From DATLGB01 sp038258425 (GTDB taxonomy: Bacteria; Actinomycetota; Thermoleophilia; Solirubrobacterales; Solirubrobacteraceae), in assembly GCA_038258425.1 (NCBI GenBank), contig JBBSPV010000031.1:1-45352 (forward strand): a stretch of DNA of 45,352 nucleotides, written 5' to 3'. The notes beneath the pieces are model-generated. The model had not been told where the DNA came from, did no database searches, and saw only the letters and a program-made list of their open reading frames with translations. Positions 1-7,214 of the stretch are shown here, piece by piece; position 1 is the first letter of the stretch; every line of letters starts with the position of its first letter. Position numbers and translations under genes: made by a program.

Positions 1-759
1 CGCCGCGGCGGTCGCGGGGCAGCGGCGCCGCAGCCGGACCTCGGGCCGCGCCCGCTGCGCGGCGCGGCGGCCCGCCGGGCGCGGGTCCCCGTGCTCATGT
101 ACCACCTCGTCGCCTCCCCACCGGCCGGGACGGCCTACCCCGAGCTGTGGGTCCAGCCGAGGCGCTTCGCCGCCGAGATGCTCGCCCTGCGCCGGGCCGG
201 CTATCGCGGCGTGACGCTGGAGGCGGTCCTGCGCGCCTGGCGCCACGGGACGGCGCTGCCGCGCCGCCCGGTGGTGGTCACCTTCGACGACGGCTCCGCC
301 TCCCAGTACAAGCACGCCTTCCCGACCCTGCGCGGGCTGGGCTGGCCGGGCGTCTTGAACCTCGAGCTGCACGACCTCGGGCCGGGCGGCATTCGGGTGC
401 GCGAGGTGCGCGCCCTGCTGCGCGGCGGCTGGGAGCTCGACTCCCACACGATGAGCCATCCCGACCTCACCGCGGTCGGCGACACCCGACTGCGCACGGA
501 GCTCGTCGCCTCGCGCCGGGCCATCCGCCGCCGCTTCGGCGCCGGCCACGCGGCGCTGTTCTGCTATCCGGCCGGCCGCTACGACGCCCGGGTGGAGCGG
601 GCGGTCCGCCGCGCCGGGTACGCGGCGGCGACGACGACGCAGCCGGGCCTCGCCTCGCCGGCCGGCGACCGCTTCGCCCTTCCGCGCGTGCGCGTGACCG
701 GCGCGGAGCGGCCGGCGGGCGTGCTCGCCGCCATCAGCGCTGCCGCACGCAGCGGCTGA
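1..759 (+). CDS. Polysaccharide deacetylase (NodB fold), 5' end outside window
   Basis: The reading frame is open from base 1 to a TGA at 757-759, so the gene probably starts upstream. The first in-frame GTG (91) lies inside the family's opening strand (V-P-V-L-M-Y-H), so it is not the natural start. Family landmarks visible: the metal-binding TFDDG (about 287-301), a histidine pair in SHTMSHPDL (about 442-468), and FCYPAGRYD. Such enzymes remove acetyl (or related acyl) groups from N-acetylated or O-acetylated sugars, usually in cell-wall or surface glycans. The upstream residues are Arg/Ala/Pro-rich, so a secretion signal cannot be judged here. The 3' end overlaps the opposing gene by 26 nt. 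The substrate cannot be inferred. Confidence 0.85.
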   Translation, partial: RRGGRGAAAPQPDLGPRPLRGAAARRARVPVLMYHLVASPPAGTAYPELWVQPRRFAAEMLALRRAGYRGVTLEAVLRAWRHGTALPRRPVVVTFDDGSASQYKHAFPTLRGLGWPGVLNLELHDLGPGGIRVREVRALLRGGWELDSHTMSHPDLTAVGDTRLRTELVASRRAIRRRFGAGHAALFCYPAGRYDARVERAVRRAGYAAATTTQPGLASPAGDRFALPRVRVTGAERPAGVLAAISAAARSG

Positions 760-2221
760 ACGACCGCCGCTGGGCGGCCTTGCGCCCGGGATGGGCCCGT
801 CGCGCGCGGTCGGCGCAACGCGACCGCCGGGCCCGCCGGCGTTTGGCCGCGCGGACCCGCGCCGCCCGCTTGCGCGCGGCGATCCGCTCCCGACGCTGCT
901 CGGACAGGGGCCGCAGGGCGTACATGGCGCCGTAGCCGACGAGGAACAGGGTCCGCCCGTCGGTGATCGCCGGGTTGTAGCCGCCGCGGGGGAAGCTGAA
1001 CACCTTCCTGCCCGTGCGCGCGCCGAGCCCGAGCGTCCGGCGGTGCCCGAGGTCGGAGAAGTAGACGACGTCGCCGAGCAGCGTCGCGCCGCCGGAGATC
1101 TTCGAGCCGCCGCCGTAGGACCACCGCTTGCGGCCCGACTTCGCGTCGAGCGCGTAGAAGGTGCCGTCGTAGGAGCCGGCGTAGACCGTCGGCCCGATGC
1201 CACTCGGCGTCCCGACCGCGGGCGAGGCGTAGACGTAGCCGTTGGTCTTCGTCCGCCACGCGAGCTCGCCCGAGCGCTCGGAGAAGGAGTAGACGTAGCT
1301 GTCGGTGTTGCCGATGTAGACGCGGCCGAACGCGACGGCGGGCGTGGCGTAGAACTGGCCGGAGGCGAAGCCCAGGCGCGCGCCCTTGGTCTTGGCGAGC
1401 CACACCTGCCGACCGTTGGAGGCCCGGATGGCGTACAGGCGCCCGGCGTAGTCGCCGAAGTAGAGCTTGCCGTCCTTGAGCGCCGGTCCCCCCTTGACCG
1501 CGCCCGCGGCCTTGAACGTCCAGCGCACGCCGCCGTCGGACTCGCGCAGGGCGTAGACGGTGCCGTTCTCCGAGCCGAAGTACACGGCCCCGCCGGCCAC
1601 CACCGGGGATGACTCCGAGCGCGAGGGGAGGTTGCGCGACCAGAGACGCCTGCCGTCGCGGGCCCGCAGGGCCACGACGCGGCCGCCGGAGCCGCCCGTA
1701 CGGGACAGCACCGTCGCGTACAGCCGCCCGGCGTGGAAGGCGGGCGAGGACGCGGCGAGCTTGCCGAGGTCGCGCCGCCACAGGGTCTTGCCCGTCCGCT
1801 TGGAGATCGCGCTGAAGCGGCCAGAGTCCTGGAGGATGTAGAGCGCCTTGCCGTGCATGGCCGGGGGGAACTCGAGCAGGGAATTGCCCACGAACGTCCA
1901 GCGCTTGCGGAACGGGCCGCGGAAGGTGCGGGGCACGTCCTCGAACCGGCGGCGGTCGGCCGTGTTGCCGTAGAACGGCCACGTGACCTGGTTCGCCGCA
2001 GCCTCGGGATCGCGCCGCCGCAGGCGCGCCGTGGCCGTCGGCGTGGGGGTGGGGGTCGGCGCCTGGAACTCGACGTCGGCGTTGGAGACGTCGCCGCCCC
2101 GCTGGGTGATCACGAGCACGCCGACGGCGAGGGCCGCGAGGACCAGCACCGCGAGGCCGGCGAGGGCGAGCAGCAGGCGGCGACGCCGACGTGGGCGCGG
2201 GGCGTCCGGCTCCGGCGTCAT
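734..2221 (-). CDS. Membrane-anchored PQQ-like beta-propeller protein
   Basis: A 495-aa protein. It has a short Pro/Arg-rich cytoplasmic start, one membrane segment (about residues 15-39), a Pro-Thr linker (about 53-64), then a propeller made of repeats of the PQQ/BamB kind (blades end in forms such as GRLYAIRASNGRQVW). The last ~55 residues are extremely Arg/Lys-rich, which is unusual for an exported domain and could bind an acidic polymer. The start is supported by a TATCGT box 8 nt upstream. It diverges from the nucleotidyltransferase gene across only 24 nt. The function is unknown; an envelope scaffold or sensor is possible. No enzyme active site is recognised. Confidence 0.8.
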   Translation of the reverse strand: MTPEPDAPRPRRRRRLLLALAGLAVLVLAALAVGVLVITQRGGDVSNADVEFQAPTPTPTPTATARLRRRDPEAAANQVTWPFYGNTADRRRFEDVPRTFRGPFRKRWTFVGNSLLEFPPAMHGKALYILQDSGRFSAISKRTGKTLWRRDLGKLAASSPAFHAGRLYATVLSRTGGSGGRVVALRARDGRRLWSRNLPSRSESSPVVAGGAVYFGSENGTVYALRESDGGVRWTFKAAGAVKGGPALKDGKLYFGDYAGRLYAIRASNGRQVWLAKTKGARLGFASGQFYATPAVAFGRVYIGNTDSYVYSFSERSGELAWRTKTNGYVYASPAVGTPSGIGPTVYAGSYDGTFYALDAKSGRKRWSYGGGSKISGGATLLGDVVYFSDLGHRRTLGLGARTGRKVFSFPRGGYNPAITDGRTLFLVGYGAMYALRPLSEQRRERIAARKRAARVRAAKRRRARRSRCADRARRAHPGRKAAQRRSFSRCVRQR

Positions 2222-2245
2222 GCGCGGCCACGATACTGCCGGTCC
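2222..2245. promoter_or_regulatory. 24-nt divergent promoter region
   Basis: This gap separates two divergent start codons. On the minus strand TATCGT (complement of 2230-2235) lies 8 nt before ATG 2221. On the plus strand GATACT (2232-2237) lies 8 nt before ATG 2246. The two -10-like boxes overlap, leaving no room for leaders, so both transcripts should be leaderless and their initiation probably mutually exclusive. Confidence 0.55.
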
Positions 2246-3412
2246 ATGACGTCCTGGACCGACCGCGTGCTGGCGCGCCTGGACTCACCATGGCTTGCCC
2301 CGCTGCGGGCCGAGCCGGGCGTCTGGCTCGTCGGCGGCGCCGTCCGCGACACGCTGCTGGACCGCGAGCCGCGCGAGCTCGACGTCGTCGTGGAGGGCGA
2401 CGCGGTCGCCCTGGCCCGGCGCCTGGGTGAGCCCGTCGCGGTGCACGAGCGCTTCGGCACCGCGACGCTGACGGGCCTCGACCTCGCCGCGGCGCGCACG
2501 GAGGCCTACGCCGCGCCCGGGGCCCTGCCCGCCGTGACGCTCGGGGCGGGCGTCCGCGAGGACCTGGCCCGCCGCGACTTCACGGTCAACGCCCTCGCCG
2601 TCCGCCTGGCCGACGCGGTCGGGCTGACCTGGCCCGGCGCGCTGGCCGATCTCGAGGCCGGCGTCCTGCGCGTCCTGCACCCCGGATCCTTCCTCGACGA
2701 TCCGACGCGCCTGCTGCGGCTCGCACGCTACGGCGCGCGGCTCGGGTTCGAGCCGGACGCGGCGACGGCGGGGCTCGCCGAGGACGCGGTGAGCCTCGGG
2801 GCGCTCGCGAGCGGGTCGGGTGCGCGGGTCGGCGCCGAACTGCGCCTGATGTGCGCGGAGGAGCAGCCCGCGGCGCTGTTGGCGCTCGAGGCCCACGGTC
2901 TCGGCCGCGCCGCGGTGCATCCGGCCTTCGCCGCCTACCGGCCGCTGCTGAAGGCGACGCTCGCCGCGCTCCCGGCCGAGGGCGCCCCGGGCCTCGCGTG
3001 CCTCGGCGCCTGCCTGCTCGACGCGCCGGCCCCGGAGCTCGCCGCGGCGCTGGAGCGGCTCGCGTTCGGCGCGGCGGACCGGGCGGTCGTCGTGGCCGCC
3101 GCGGGGGCGCGGGTGCTCGCCCTGCGGCTCGGAGGCGCCACGCGCCCGTCCGAGGTCGCCGAGGCCGCCGGCTCGGCGCCCGTGGAGGCCGTGGCGGTGG
3201 CCGCGGGGCTCGGCGCAGCCGAGCCGGCAGGGCGCTGGTTCGGGGAGTGGCGGCACGTCCGCCCGGCGATCGGCGGGGACGACCTGGTCGCCGCCGGGCT
3301 GCAGGGGCCGGCGGTCGGCGCCGGGCTGCGGGCCGCGCACGCCCTCGCGCTCGACGAGCCGGGGGCGGGCCGCGCGGCGCAGCTGGAGGCCGCCCTGCGC
3401 GCCGTAGGCTGA
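2246..3412 (+). CDS. CCA-tRNA nucleotidyltransferase / poly(A) polymerase family protein
   Basis: A 388-aa protein. The N-terminal half carries the class II nucleotidyltransferase head: GGAVRDTLLDREPRELDVVV (about 29-48) with the metal-binding acidic pair, then RRDFTVNALAVRL and DDPTRLLRLARYGARLGF, the motifs used for nucleotide recognition by CCA-adding enzymes. No HD phosphohydrolase motif is seen and the C-terminal half is Ala/Gly-rich and poorly conserved. The frame is open much further upstream, but that part is antisense to the propeller gene; ATG 2246 is chosen because the domain begins at once and a -10-like box sits just before it. Probable role: adding or repairing the tRNA 3' CCA. 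Whether it is the cell's only CCA enzyme is unknown. Confidence 0.8.
   Translation: MTSWTDRVLARLDSPWLAPLRAEPGVWLVGGAVRDTLLDREPRELDVVVEGDAVALARRLGEPVAVHERFGTATLTGLDLAAARTEAYAAPGALPAVTLGAGVREDLARRDFTVNALAVRLADAVGLTWPGALADLEAGVLRVLHPGSFLDDPTRLLRLARYGARLGFEPDAATAGLAEDAVSLGALASGSGARVGAELRLMCAEEQPAALLALEAHGLGRAAVHPAFAAYRPLLKATLAALPAEGAPGLACLGACLLDAPAPELAAALERLAFGAADRAVVVAAAGARVLALRLGGATRPSEVAEAAGSAPVEAVAVAAGLGAAEPAGRWFGEWRHVRPAIGGDDLVAAGLQGPAVGAGLRAAHALALDEPGAGRAAQLEAALRAVG
3405..3410 (+). promoter_or_regulatory. -10-like box for pgeF
   Basis: TAGGCT lies across the end of the preceding gene, 8 nt before ATG 3419. This fits a leaderless mRNA and favours ATG 3419 over GTG 3416. Confidence 0.45.
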
Positions 3413-3418
3413 CGGGTG

Positions 3419-4165
3419 ATGACGGCGCCGCTGCCCGCACCCTTCGGCTGGGAGGGCGATCACGTCGGGGCCGGGCTCCCGGCTGGCCGGGTCCTGTTCA
3501 CCACCCGCCGCGGCGGCGTCTCCGCCGGGCCGTACGCGTCGCTGAACCTCGGGCGCCTGACCCGGGACGACCCGGAGGCCGTCGACCTCAACCGCGAGCG
3601 CGTCGGCGAGCAGGTCGGCGTGGGGTGGACGGGCATGGCCTTCGCCCACCAGGTCCACGGCGCCGACGTCGTGCGGGCCGACGCGCCGGTCGGTGGGACC
3701 CACGCCGACGCCGACGCCGACGGCCAGGCCACCGCACGGGGCGGCCTGCCACTGCTCGTCTTCGTCGCCGACTGCCTGCCCGTGGCCCTCGTCGCGGCGG
3801 GCGCCGTCGCCGTCGTGCACGGCGGCTGGCGCGGGCTGGCCGGCGGCGTCGTGGCCGAGGGCGTGCGCGCGCTGCGGGAGCTGGGGGCCACCGGCCCGAT
3901 CGAGGCCGCGCTCGGCCCGAGCGCGCGCGGCTGCTGCTACGAGGTCGGCGAGGAGGTCCACGCGGTCTTCGCCGGCGAGGGCGCCCGGGTGGGGGCGCGC
4001 AACCTCGCGCTGGACGTCGTCGCTCGCCGCCGGCTCGCGGACGCGGGCGTCGGGGCGGTCCACGACTGCGGCCTGTGCACGATGTGCGAGCCGGACCTCT
4101 TCTTCAGCCACCGCCGCGACGACGGGGTCACGGGCCGCCAGGCGGGCATCGTGTGGCGGGCGTGA
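3419..4165 (+). CDS. pgeF: YfiH/PgeF-type laccase-domain protein (purine nucleoside phosphorylase family)
   Basis: A 248-aa protein matching the Cu-oxidase_4 (YfiH) family over its full length. Visible landmarks: the AFAHQVHGADV segment, the Cys in FVADCLPVAL, VHGGWRGLAGGVV with the metal-binding His, and the closing CTMCEPDLFFSHRRDD. Family members act as purine nucleoside phosphorylases or adenosine deaminases, and E. coli YfiH corrects errors in peptidoglycan precursors. The neighbour order pgeF-yggS-sepF-yggT is widely conserved around division genes. Its stop overlaps the GTG of yggS (GTGA). Confidence 0.9.
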   Translation: MTAPLPAPFGWEGDHVGAGLPAGRVLFTTRRGGVSAGPYASLNLGRLTRDDPEAVDLNRERVGEQVGVGWTGMAFAHQVHGADVVRADAPVGGTHADADADGQATARGGLPLLVFVADCLPVALVAAGAVAVVHGGWRGLAGGVVAEGVRALRELGATGPIEAALGPSARGCCYEVGEEVHAVFAGEGARVGARNLALDVVARRRLADAGVGAVHDCGLCTMCEPDLFFSHRRDDGVTGRQAGIVWRA

Positions 4166-4784
4166 CCATCGAGCCCGCCCCCGTGCGGGAGGCGATCGCC
4201 GCCGCCTGCGACGCGGTGGACCGCGATCCCGCCGGGGTGGAGCTCCTCGCCGCCGTGAAGTACCTTGCCACCGAGGACGTCGGCGCGGTCGCCGGGCCGG
4301 GATGTCGCTCGTCGGCGAGAACCGCGCGCAGGCGCTCGTGGAGAAGGCCGCGGCCTGGCCCGAACTGCGCTGGCACTTCATCGGGCAGCTGCAGAGCCGC
4401 AAGGTCAAGGTCATCCTGCCGCTCGTGGAGCTCATCCACTCCGTCGCCTCGGACTCCGCGCTGGAGCAGCTCGGCCGCCACGGGACGTCGGAGACGGAGG
4501 TGCTCGTCCAGGTCAATGTCGCCGGGGAGCCCGGCAAGGCGGGCGTCGACCCGGCCGAGCTGCGGGCCTTCCTGGCCCGCTGTCCCGTCCGGGTGGCCGG
4601 GCTGTCGACCATGCCGCCCGCGGTGGCCGATCCGGAGGCCAACCGCGCGAACTTCCGGCGCCTGGGCGAGCTCGCCGACGAGCACGGCCTGCGCCACCGC
4701 TCCATGGGCACGTCGCAGGACTTCCCGGTCGCCGTGCAGGAGGGCGCGACGATCGTGCGCGTCGGCTCCCGGCTGTACCGGTAG
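4162..4784 (+). pseudogene. yggS: YggS/PLPBP family protein, interrupted by a one-base frameshift
   Basis: Frame 1 (from GTG 4162) encodes the YggS N-terminus including the PLP-lysine region LLAAVKYL (Lys33). Near 4291-4301 homology moves to frame 3, which gives M-S-L-V-GENRAQ, WHFIGQLQSRK, STMPP and the closing SMGTSQDF...RVGSRLYR. Between codon GCC (4291-4293) and GCC-GGG-ATG (4296-4304) only two bases remain where a codon is expected. The span is 623 nt; adding one base gives 207 codons plus stop, a normal length. Internal initiation at ATG 4302 would give a C-terminal product lacking the PLP lysine. Normal role: PLP homeostasis. The break may be a real mutation or a sequencing error in a GC-rich run; no classic slippery heptamer is seen. 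Confidence 0.85.
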
Positions 4785-4862
4785 ACGGTTTCCGCGAGGC
4801 CCCGCGAGGCGTCGGCCGCTCCTGCGGGCGCGGGATCGTGGGATCAGCCATCCAGGGCCTCG

Positions 4863-4868
4863 TATCCT
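4863..4868 (+). promoter_or_regulatory. -10-like box upstream of sepF
   Basis: TATCCT stands 44 nt before ATG 4913 in the 128-nt gap after yggS. It implies a sepF transcript with a leader of about 37 nt, unlike most promoters in this window. The same gap has a direct repeat of CGCGAGG near 4790-4810 with no assigned role. Confidence 0.35.
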
Positions 4869-4912
4869 CGGCGGCAGGGAAATCGCCCCGCGGCGCGAAC
4901 CCGGCAACCGAC

Positions 4913-5485
4913 ATGGCAATGCGCGACATCGTTCACCGGACCGCCGTCTACTTCGGCCTCGCGGAAGACCGCTACGACGACGAGGAGGAGCCCCGGGCCG
5001 AGGCACCCCCCGCCCGTGGCCCGGAGGCCGAGCTCGAGGACCGCTACCGCGAGCGGCCCAACGTCCGCCGCATGCCGACGCGACGGCGGCGCGACGAGTT
5101 CGACGACATCTTCGCCGACGAGCAGCCCGCCGCCCGCTCCGAGCGCCGCAGCGGGGGCGTCCTGCGCTCCGTCACCGGCGGCTCGCGCGCCACGGCCGAG
5201 CGCAACGACGTGCGCGTGCACCTCGTCACTCCGAACTCGTTCAACGACGCCCAGGACATCGGCAACAAGTTCAAGGACTCCGTCCCGGTGATCATCAATC
5301 TCCAGGGCGTGGAGAACTCGCTGTCGGTGCGGCTGATCGACTTCGTCTCCGGCCTCGCCTACGCACTCGACGGCGGCATGCAGAAGATCGCCGACAAGAC
5401 CTTCCTGCTCACGCCCCACAACGTCGAGGTCTCCGCCGAGGAGCGCGCACGCCTCGTGGAGAAGGGCTTCTTCAACCAGTCCTGA
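4913..5485 (+). CDS. sepF: Cell division protein SepF
   Basis: A 190-aa protein. The N-terminal amphipathic stretch (MRDIVHRTAVYFGL) is the usual SepF membrane-targeting helix; an acidic/Arg-rich linker follows (about 20-95); the C-terminal SepF domain (about 100-185) contains VHLVTPNSFNDAQDIGNKFK, VIINLQGV and ARRLIDF-like helices (here VRLIDFVSGLAYALDGGMQK). SepF tethers FtsZ to the membrane and is essential in actinobacteria, which lack FtsA. ATG 4913 is chosen; ATG 4919, two codons on, is equally possible. It lies in the conserved yggS-sepF-proC-yggT order. No ftsZ or divIVA is in this window. Confidence 0.93.
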   Translation: MAMRDIVHRTAVYFGLAEDRYDDEEEPRAEAPPARGPEAELEDRYRERPNVRRMPTRRRRDEFDDIFADEQPAARSERRSGGVLRSVTGGSRATAERNDVRVHLVTPNSFNDAQDIGNKFKDSVPVIINLQGVENSLSVRLIDFVSGLAYALDGGMQKIADKTFLLTPHNVEVSAEERARLVEKGFFNQS

Positions 5486-5605
5486 GCGTTCTCGCGGTCC
5501 GCGAGCGTGCACACGCCTGAAGTTCAGCGACGTGGTCGGGCCCGCGAACCGGTGTGGTCCGGCGGCGCGTTCACGTCCCGCCGACGGCGACGTGATCGTC
5601 GGTGC

Positions 5606-5620
5606 GGACCGTCGCGGTCC
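5606..5620. other. Short perfect hairpin in the sepF-proC gap
   Basis: GGACCG and CGGTCC form a 6-bp stem around TCG. It lies in the 222-nt space between sepF and proC, 120 nt after the sepF stop and without a T-tract. It could be a transcript-end structure or a regulator site. Nothing else is recognised in this gap except the proC promoter. Confidence 0.3.
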
Positions 5621-5694
5621 ATCCGGCCGACCACGTGTGCGGCGAGGCTGCGGTCGAGCCGGTGGACCGCGGCGGACGTCGCACCGGCTCCCAG

Positions 5695-5700
5695 TACCGT
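5695..5700 (+). promoter_or_regulatory. -10-like box for proC
   Basis: TACCGT is placed 7 nt before ATG 5708, so transcription would begin at or beside the start codon. It sets the proC start, although the frame is open further upstream. Confidence 0.5.
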
Positions 5701-5707
5701 CCCACCC

Positions 5708-6454
5708 ATGCAGATCGGGCTCATCGGCGCCGGCAGCATGGGCGCGGCGCTCGCCCGCGGCTGGGGTGAGCCGGTGCTGGCCACGGACTCCGGCTCGGGT
5801 CGCGCCCAGGCCCTCGTGGACGAGCTGGGCGGCGAGCGCCTGAGCTCCAACGCCGAGCTCGCCCGGCGCGCCGACCTCGTCGTGCTCGCCCACAAGCCGT
5901 ACCAGCTCGAGGCCGTCGCCTCGGAGGCCGCCCCGCACGCCCGGCGCGTGCTCTCCGTGCTCGGCGGGACGAGTCTCGCGATCCTGCGCGCCGCCTATCC
6001 GGGCGTGCCGGTGACCCGGGCGGAGCCGAACACGCCCGTCGCCCACGGGGCCGGCGTCTTCGCGCTCGCCACGGACCCCGAGGCGCCGGCCGATCCCGAG
6101 GTGCGCGCGCTGCTCGAGCGCGCCGGGACGGTCGTCGAGGTGCCCGACGCGCTGAGCGGGGTCGCCGGGGCGGTCTCGGGTGTCGGTCCGGCGTACCTCG
6201 CGCTCGTGGCCGAGGCGTGGGTCGACGCGGCCGTCCGGCGCGGCCTGAAGCCCGCCGTCGCCGCCGAGCTCGTCACGGAGACCATGGCCGGCACCGCCAC
6301 CCTGCTGCGCGAGACGGGCCACGACACGCTCGCGGCTCGCCGCGCCGTCACCTCGCCCGGCGGCTCCACCGCCCGCGGCCTCGCGGCACTCGAGCGCGAG
6401 GGCGTCCGCCGCGCCCTGCAGGCGGCGATGGACGACGTGGTCGACCCTCGATGA
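5708..6454 (+). CDS. proC: Pyrroline-5-carboxylate reductase
   Basis: A 248-aa protein with a Rossmann nucleotide-binding start, MQIGLIGAGSMGAALARGW, and a C-terminal ProC dimerisation domain with SGVGPAYLALVAEAWVDAAV and TSPGGSTARGLAALE, the family signature. It reduces 1-pyrroline-5-carboxylate to L-proline with NAD(P)H in the cytoplasm. The longer open frame (from 5507) is rejected because the Rossmann fold begins at ATG 5708 and a -10-like box precedes it. proC between sepF and yggT is also found in some other bacteria. Its stop overlaps yggT (ATGA). Confidence 0.92.
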   Translation: MQIGLIGAGSMGAALARGWGEPVLATDSGSGRAQALVDELGGERLSSNAELARRADLVVLAHKPYQLEAVASEAAPHARRVLSVLGGTSLAILRAAYPGVPVTRAEPNTPVAHGAGVFALATDPEAPADPEVRALLERAGTVVEVPDALSGVAGAVSGVGPAYLALVAEAWVDAAVRRGLKPAVAAELVTETMAGTATLLRETGHDTLAARRAVTSPGGSTARGLAALEREGVRRALQAAMDDVVDPR

Positions 6455-6759
6455 CCCCGCTCGTCCTCGCCACGGCGCGGTCGCAGGTCGCCGACTTCGT
6501 CTCCTCGCTGTTCTGGGTCTACTCCCTCATCCTCATCGCCTGGATCATCGTTCAGCTCGTCCTCTCCCTCGGGCTCACGCCGCCCTACAACCGCGTGCTG
6601 CGAGCGGTGCTCGACTTCCTCCACGACGTCGCGGAGCCCTACCTGCGCATCTTCCGCCGCCTCGGCCTGCGCTTCGGCCCGTTCGACTTCAGCCCGATCG
6701 TGGCGATCATCGTGCTGCGGATCGTCGCGTCGATCGTCGTCAGCCTGATCGCCGGGTGA
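6451..6759 (+). CDS. yggT: YggT family membrane protein
   Basis: A 102-aa protein with two hydrophobic segments (about residues 15-40 and 78-100) separated by the family motif region containing LDFLHDVAEPYLRIFRRLG and FDFSPIVAIIVLR. YggT/YlmG proteins are small membrane proteins linked to division or chloroplast nucleoid distribution; their biochemical role is unsettled. The start overlaps the proC stop (ATGA) and its end overlaps lspA (GTGA), so translation is probably coupled. Confidence 0.9.
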   Translation: MTPLVLATARSQVADFVSSLFWVYSLILIAWIIVQLVLSLGLTPPYNRVLRAVLDFLHDVAEPYLRIFRRLGLRFGPFDFSPIVAIIVLRIVASIVVSLIAG

Positions 6760-7214
6760 GCCGGCCGGCCGTCCGTGCCGTGCTGCTCGCCCTCGCGGTC
6801 ATCGCGCTCGACCAGGGGGCCAAGGCGCTCGTGCGCAGCTCGATCGCGCGCGGGGACGCGCGGGACGTCCTGCCGGGTCTCGAGCTGGTCAACACCCGCA
6901 ACACCGGCGTCGCCTTCGGCCTGTTCGCCGGCAAGGGCGGCCTCGTGGTGGGGATCGTCACCGCCCTGGCGCTCGTGGCCCTGCTCGTGTTCTTCGTGGC
7001 CAACCGGACCCGGCCCGTGGTGTGGCTGCCCACGGGGCTGCTCGTGGGCGGGGCGGTCGGCAACCTCATCGACCGGGTCGTGCGCGGCGACGGGGTCACG
7101 GACTTTGTCAAGCTCCCGAAGTGGCCGGCCTTCAACGTCGCCGACATGGCCATCACCGTCGGGGTCATCGCCCTCATCTGGGTGCTCGAGAGGCCACGGG
7201 TGCGCCATGGCTGA
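6756..7214 (+). CDS. lspA: Lipoprotein signal peptidase (signal peptidase II)
   Basis: A 152-aa membrane protein with four predicted membrane helices. The catalytic aspartate regions are present: NTRNTGVAFGLF, VGNLIDRVVRGDGVTDF, and FNVADMAITVG. It cleaves signal peptides of diacylglyceryl-modified prolipoproteins before the lipidated Cys. Substrates in this window would include the lipobox proteins at 12.1-14.2 kb and 18.5-19.1 kb. The GTG start overlaps yggT by 4 nt; the end overlaps the next gene by 8 nt, as in the lspA-rluD pairs of many bacteria. Confidence 0.95.
   Translation: MSRPAVRAVLLALAVIALDQGAKALVRSSIARGDARDVLPGLELVNTRNTGVAFGLFAGKGGLVVGIVTALALVALLVFFVANRTRPVVWLPTGLLVGGAVGNLIDRVVRGDGVTDFVKLPKWPAFNVADMAITVGVIALIWVLERPRVRHG

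Noticed and set aside
2033..2060. GGGGTG-type short tandem repeat inside the propeller gene as a DNA repeat element
   Set aside because: It encodes the Pro-Thr linker of the protein and needs no other explanation.
579..2291. Long minus-strand open frame (570 aa) across the propeller gene
   Set aside because: Out-of-frame shadow of the 734-2221 gene; Arg/Pro/Ala-rich with no domain features. High GC makes such frames common.
4291..4301. Programmed frameshifting in yggS
   Set aside because: No X-XXY-YYZ slippery heptamer, stop-adjacent signal or downstream structure of the usual kind; a simple one-base loss explains it better.
2285..4711. 808-aa minus-strand open frame opposite the nucleotidyltransferase, pgeF and yggS
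   Set aside because: Antisense shadow; composition is typical of reverse reading of GC-rich genes, and the plus-strand genes have clear family motifs.
2851..5520. 889-aa plus-strand open frame
   Set aside because: Only its 4162-4300 part is real (the YggS N-terminus); the rest is out-of-frame reading of neighbours.
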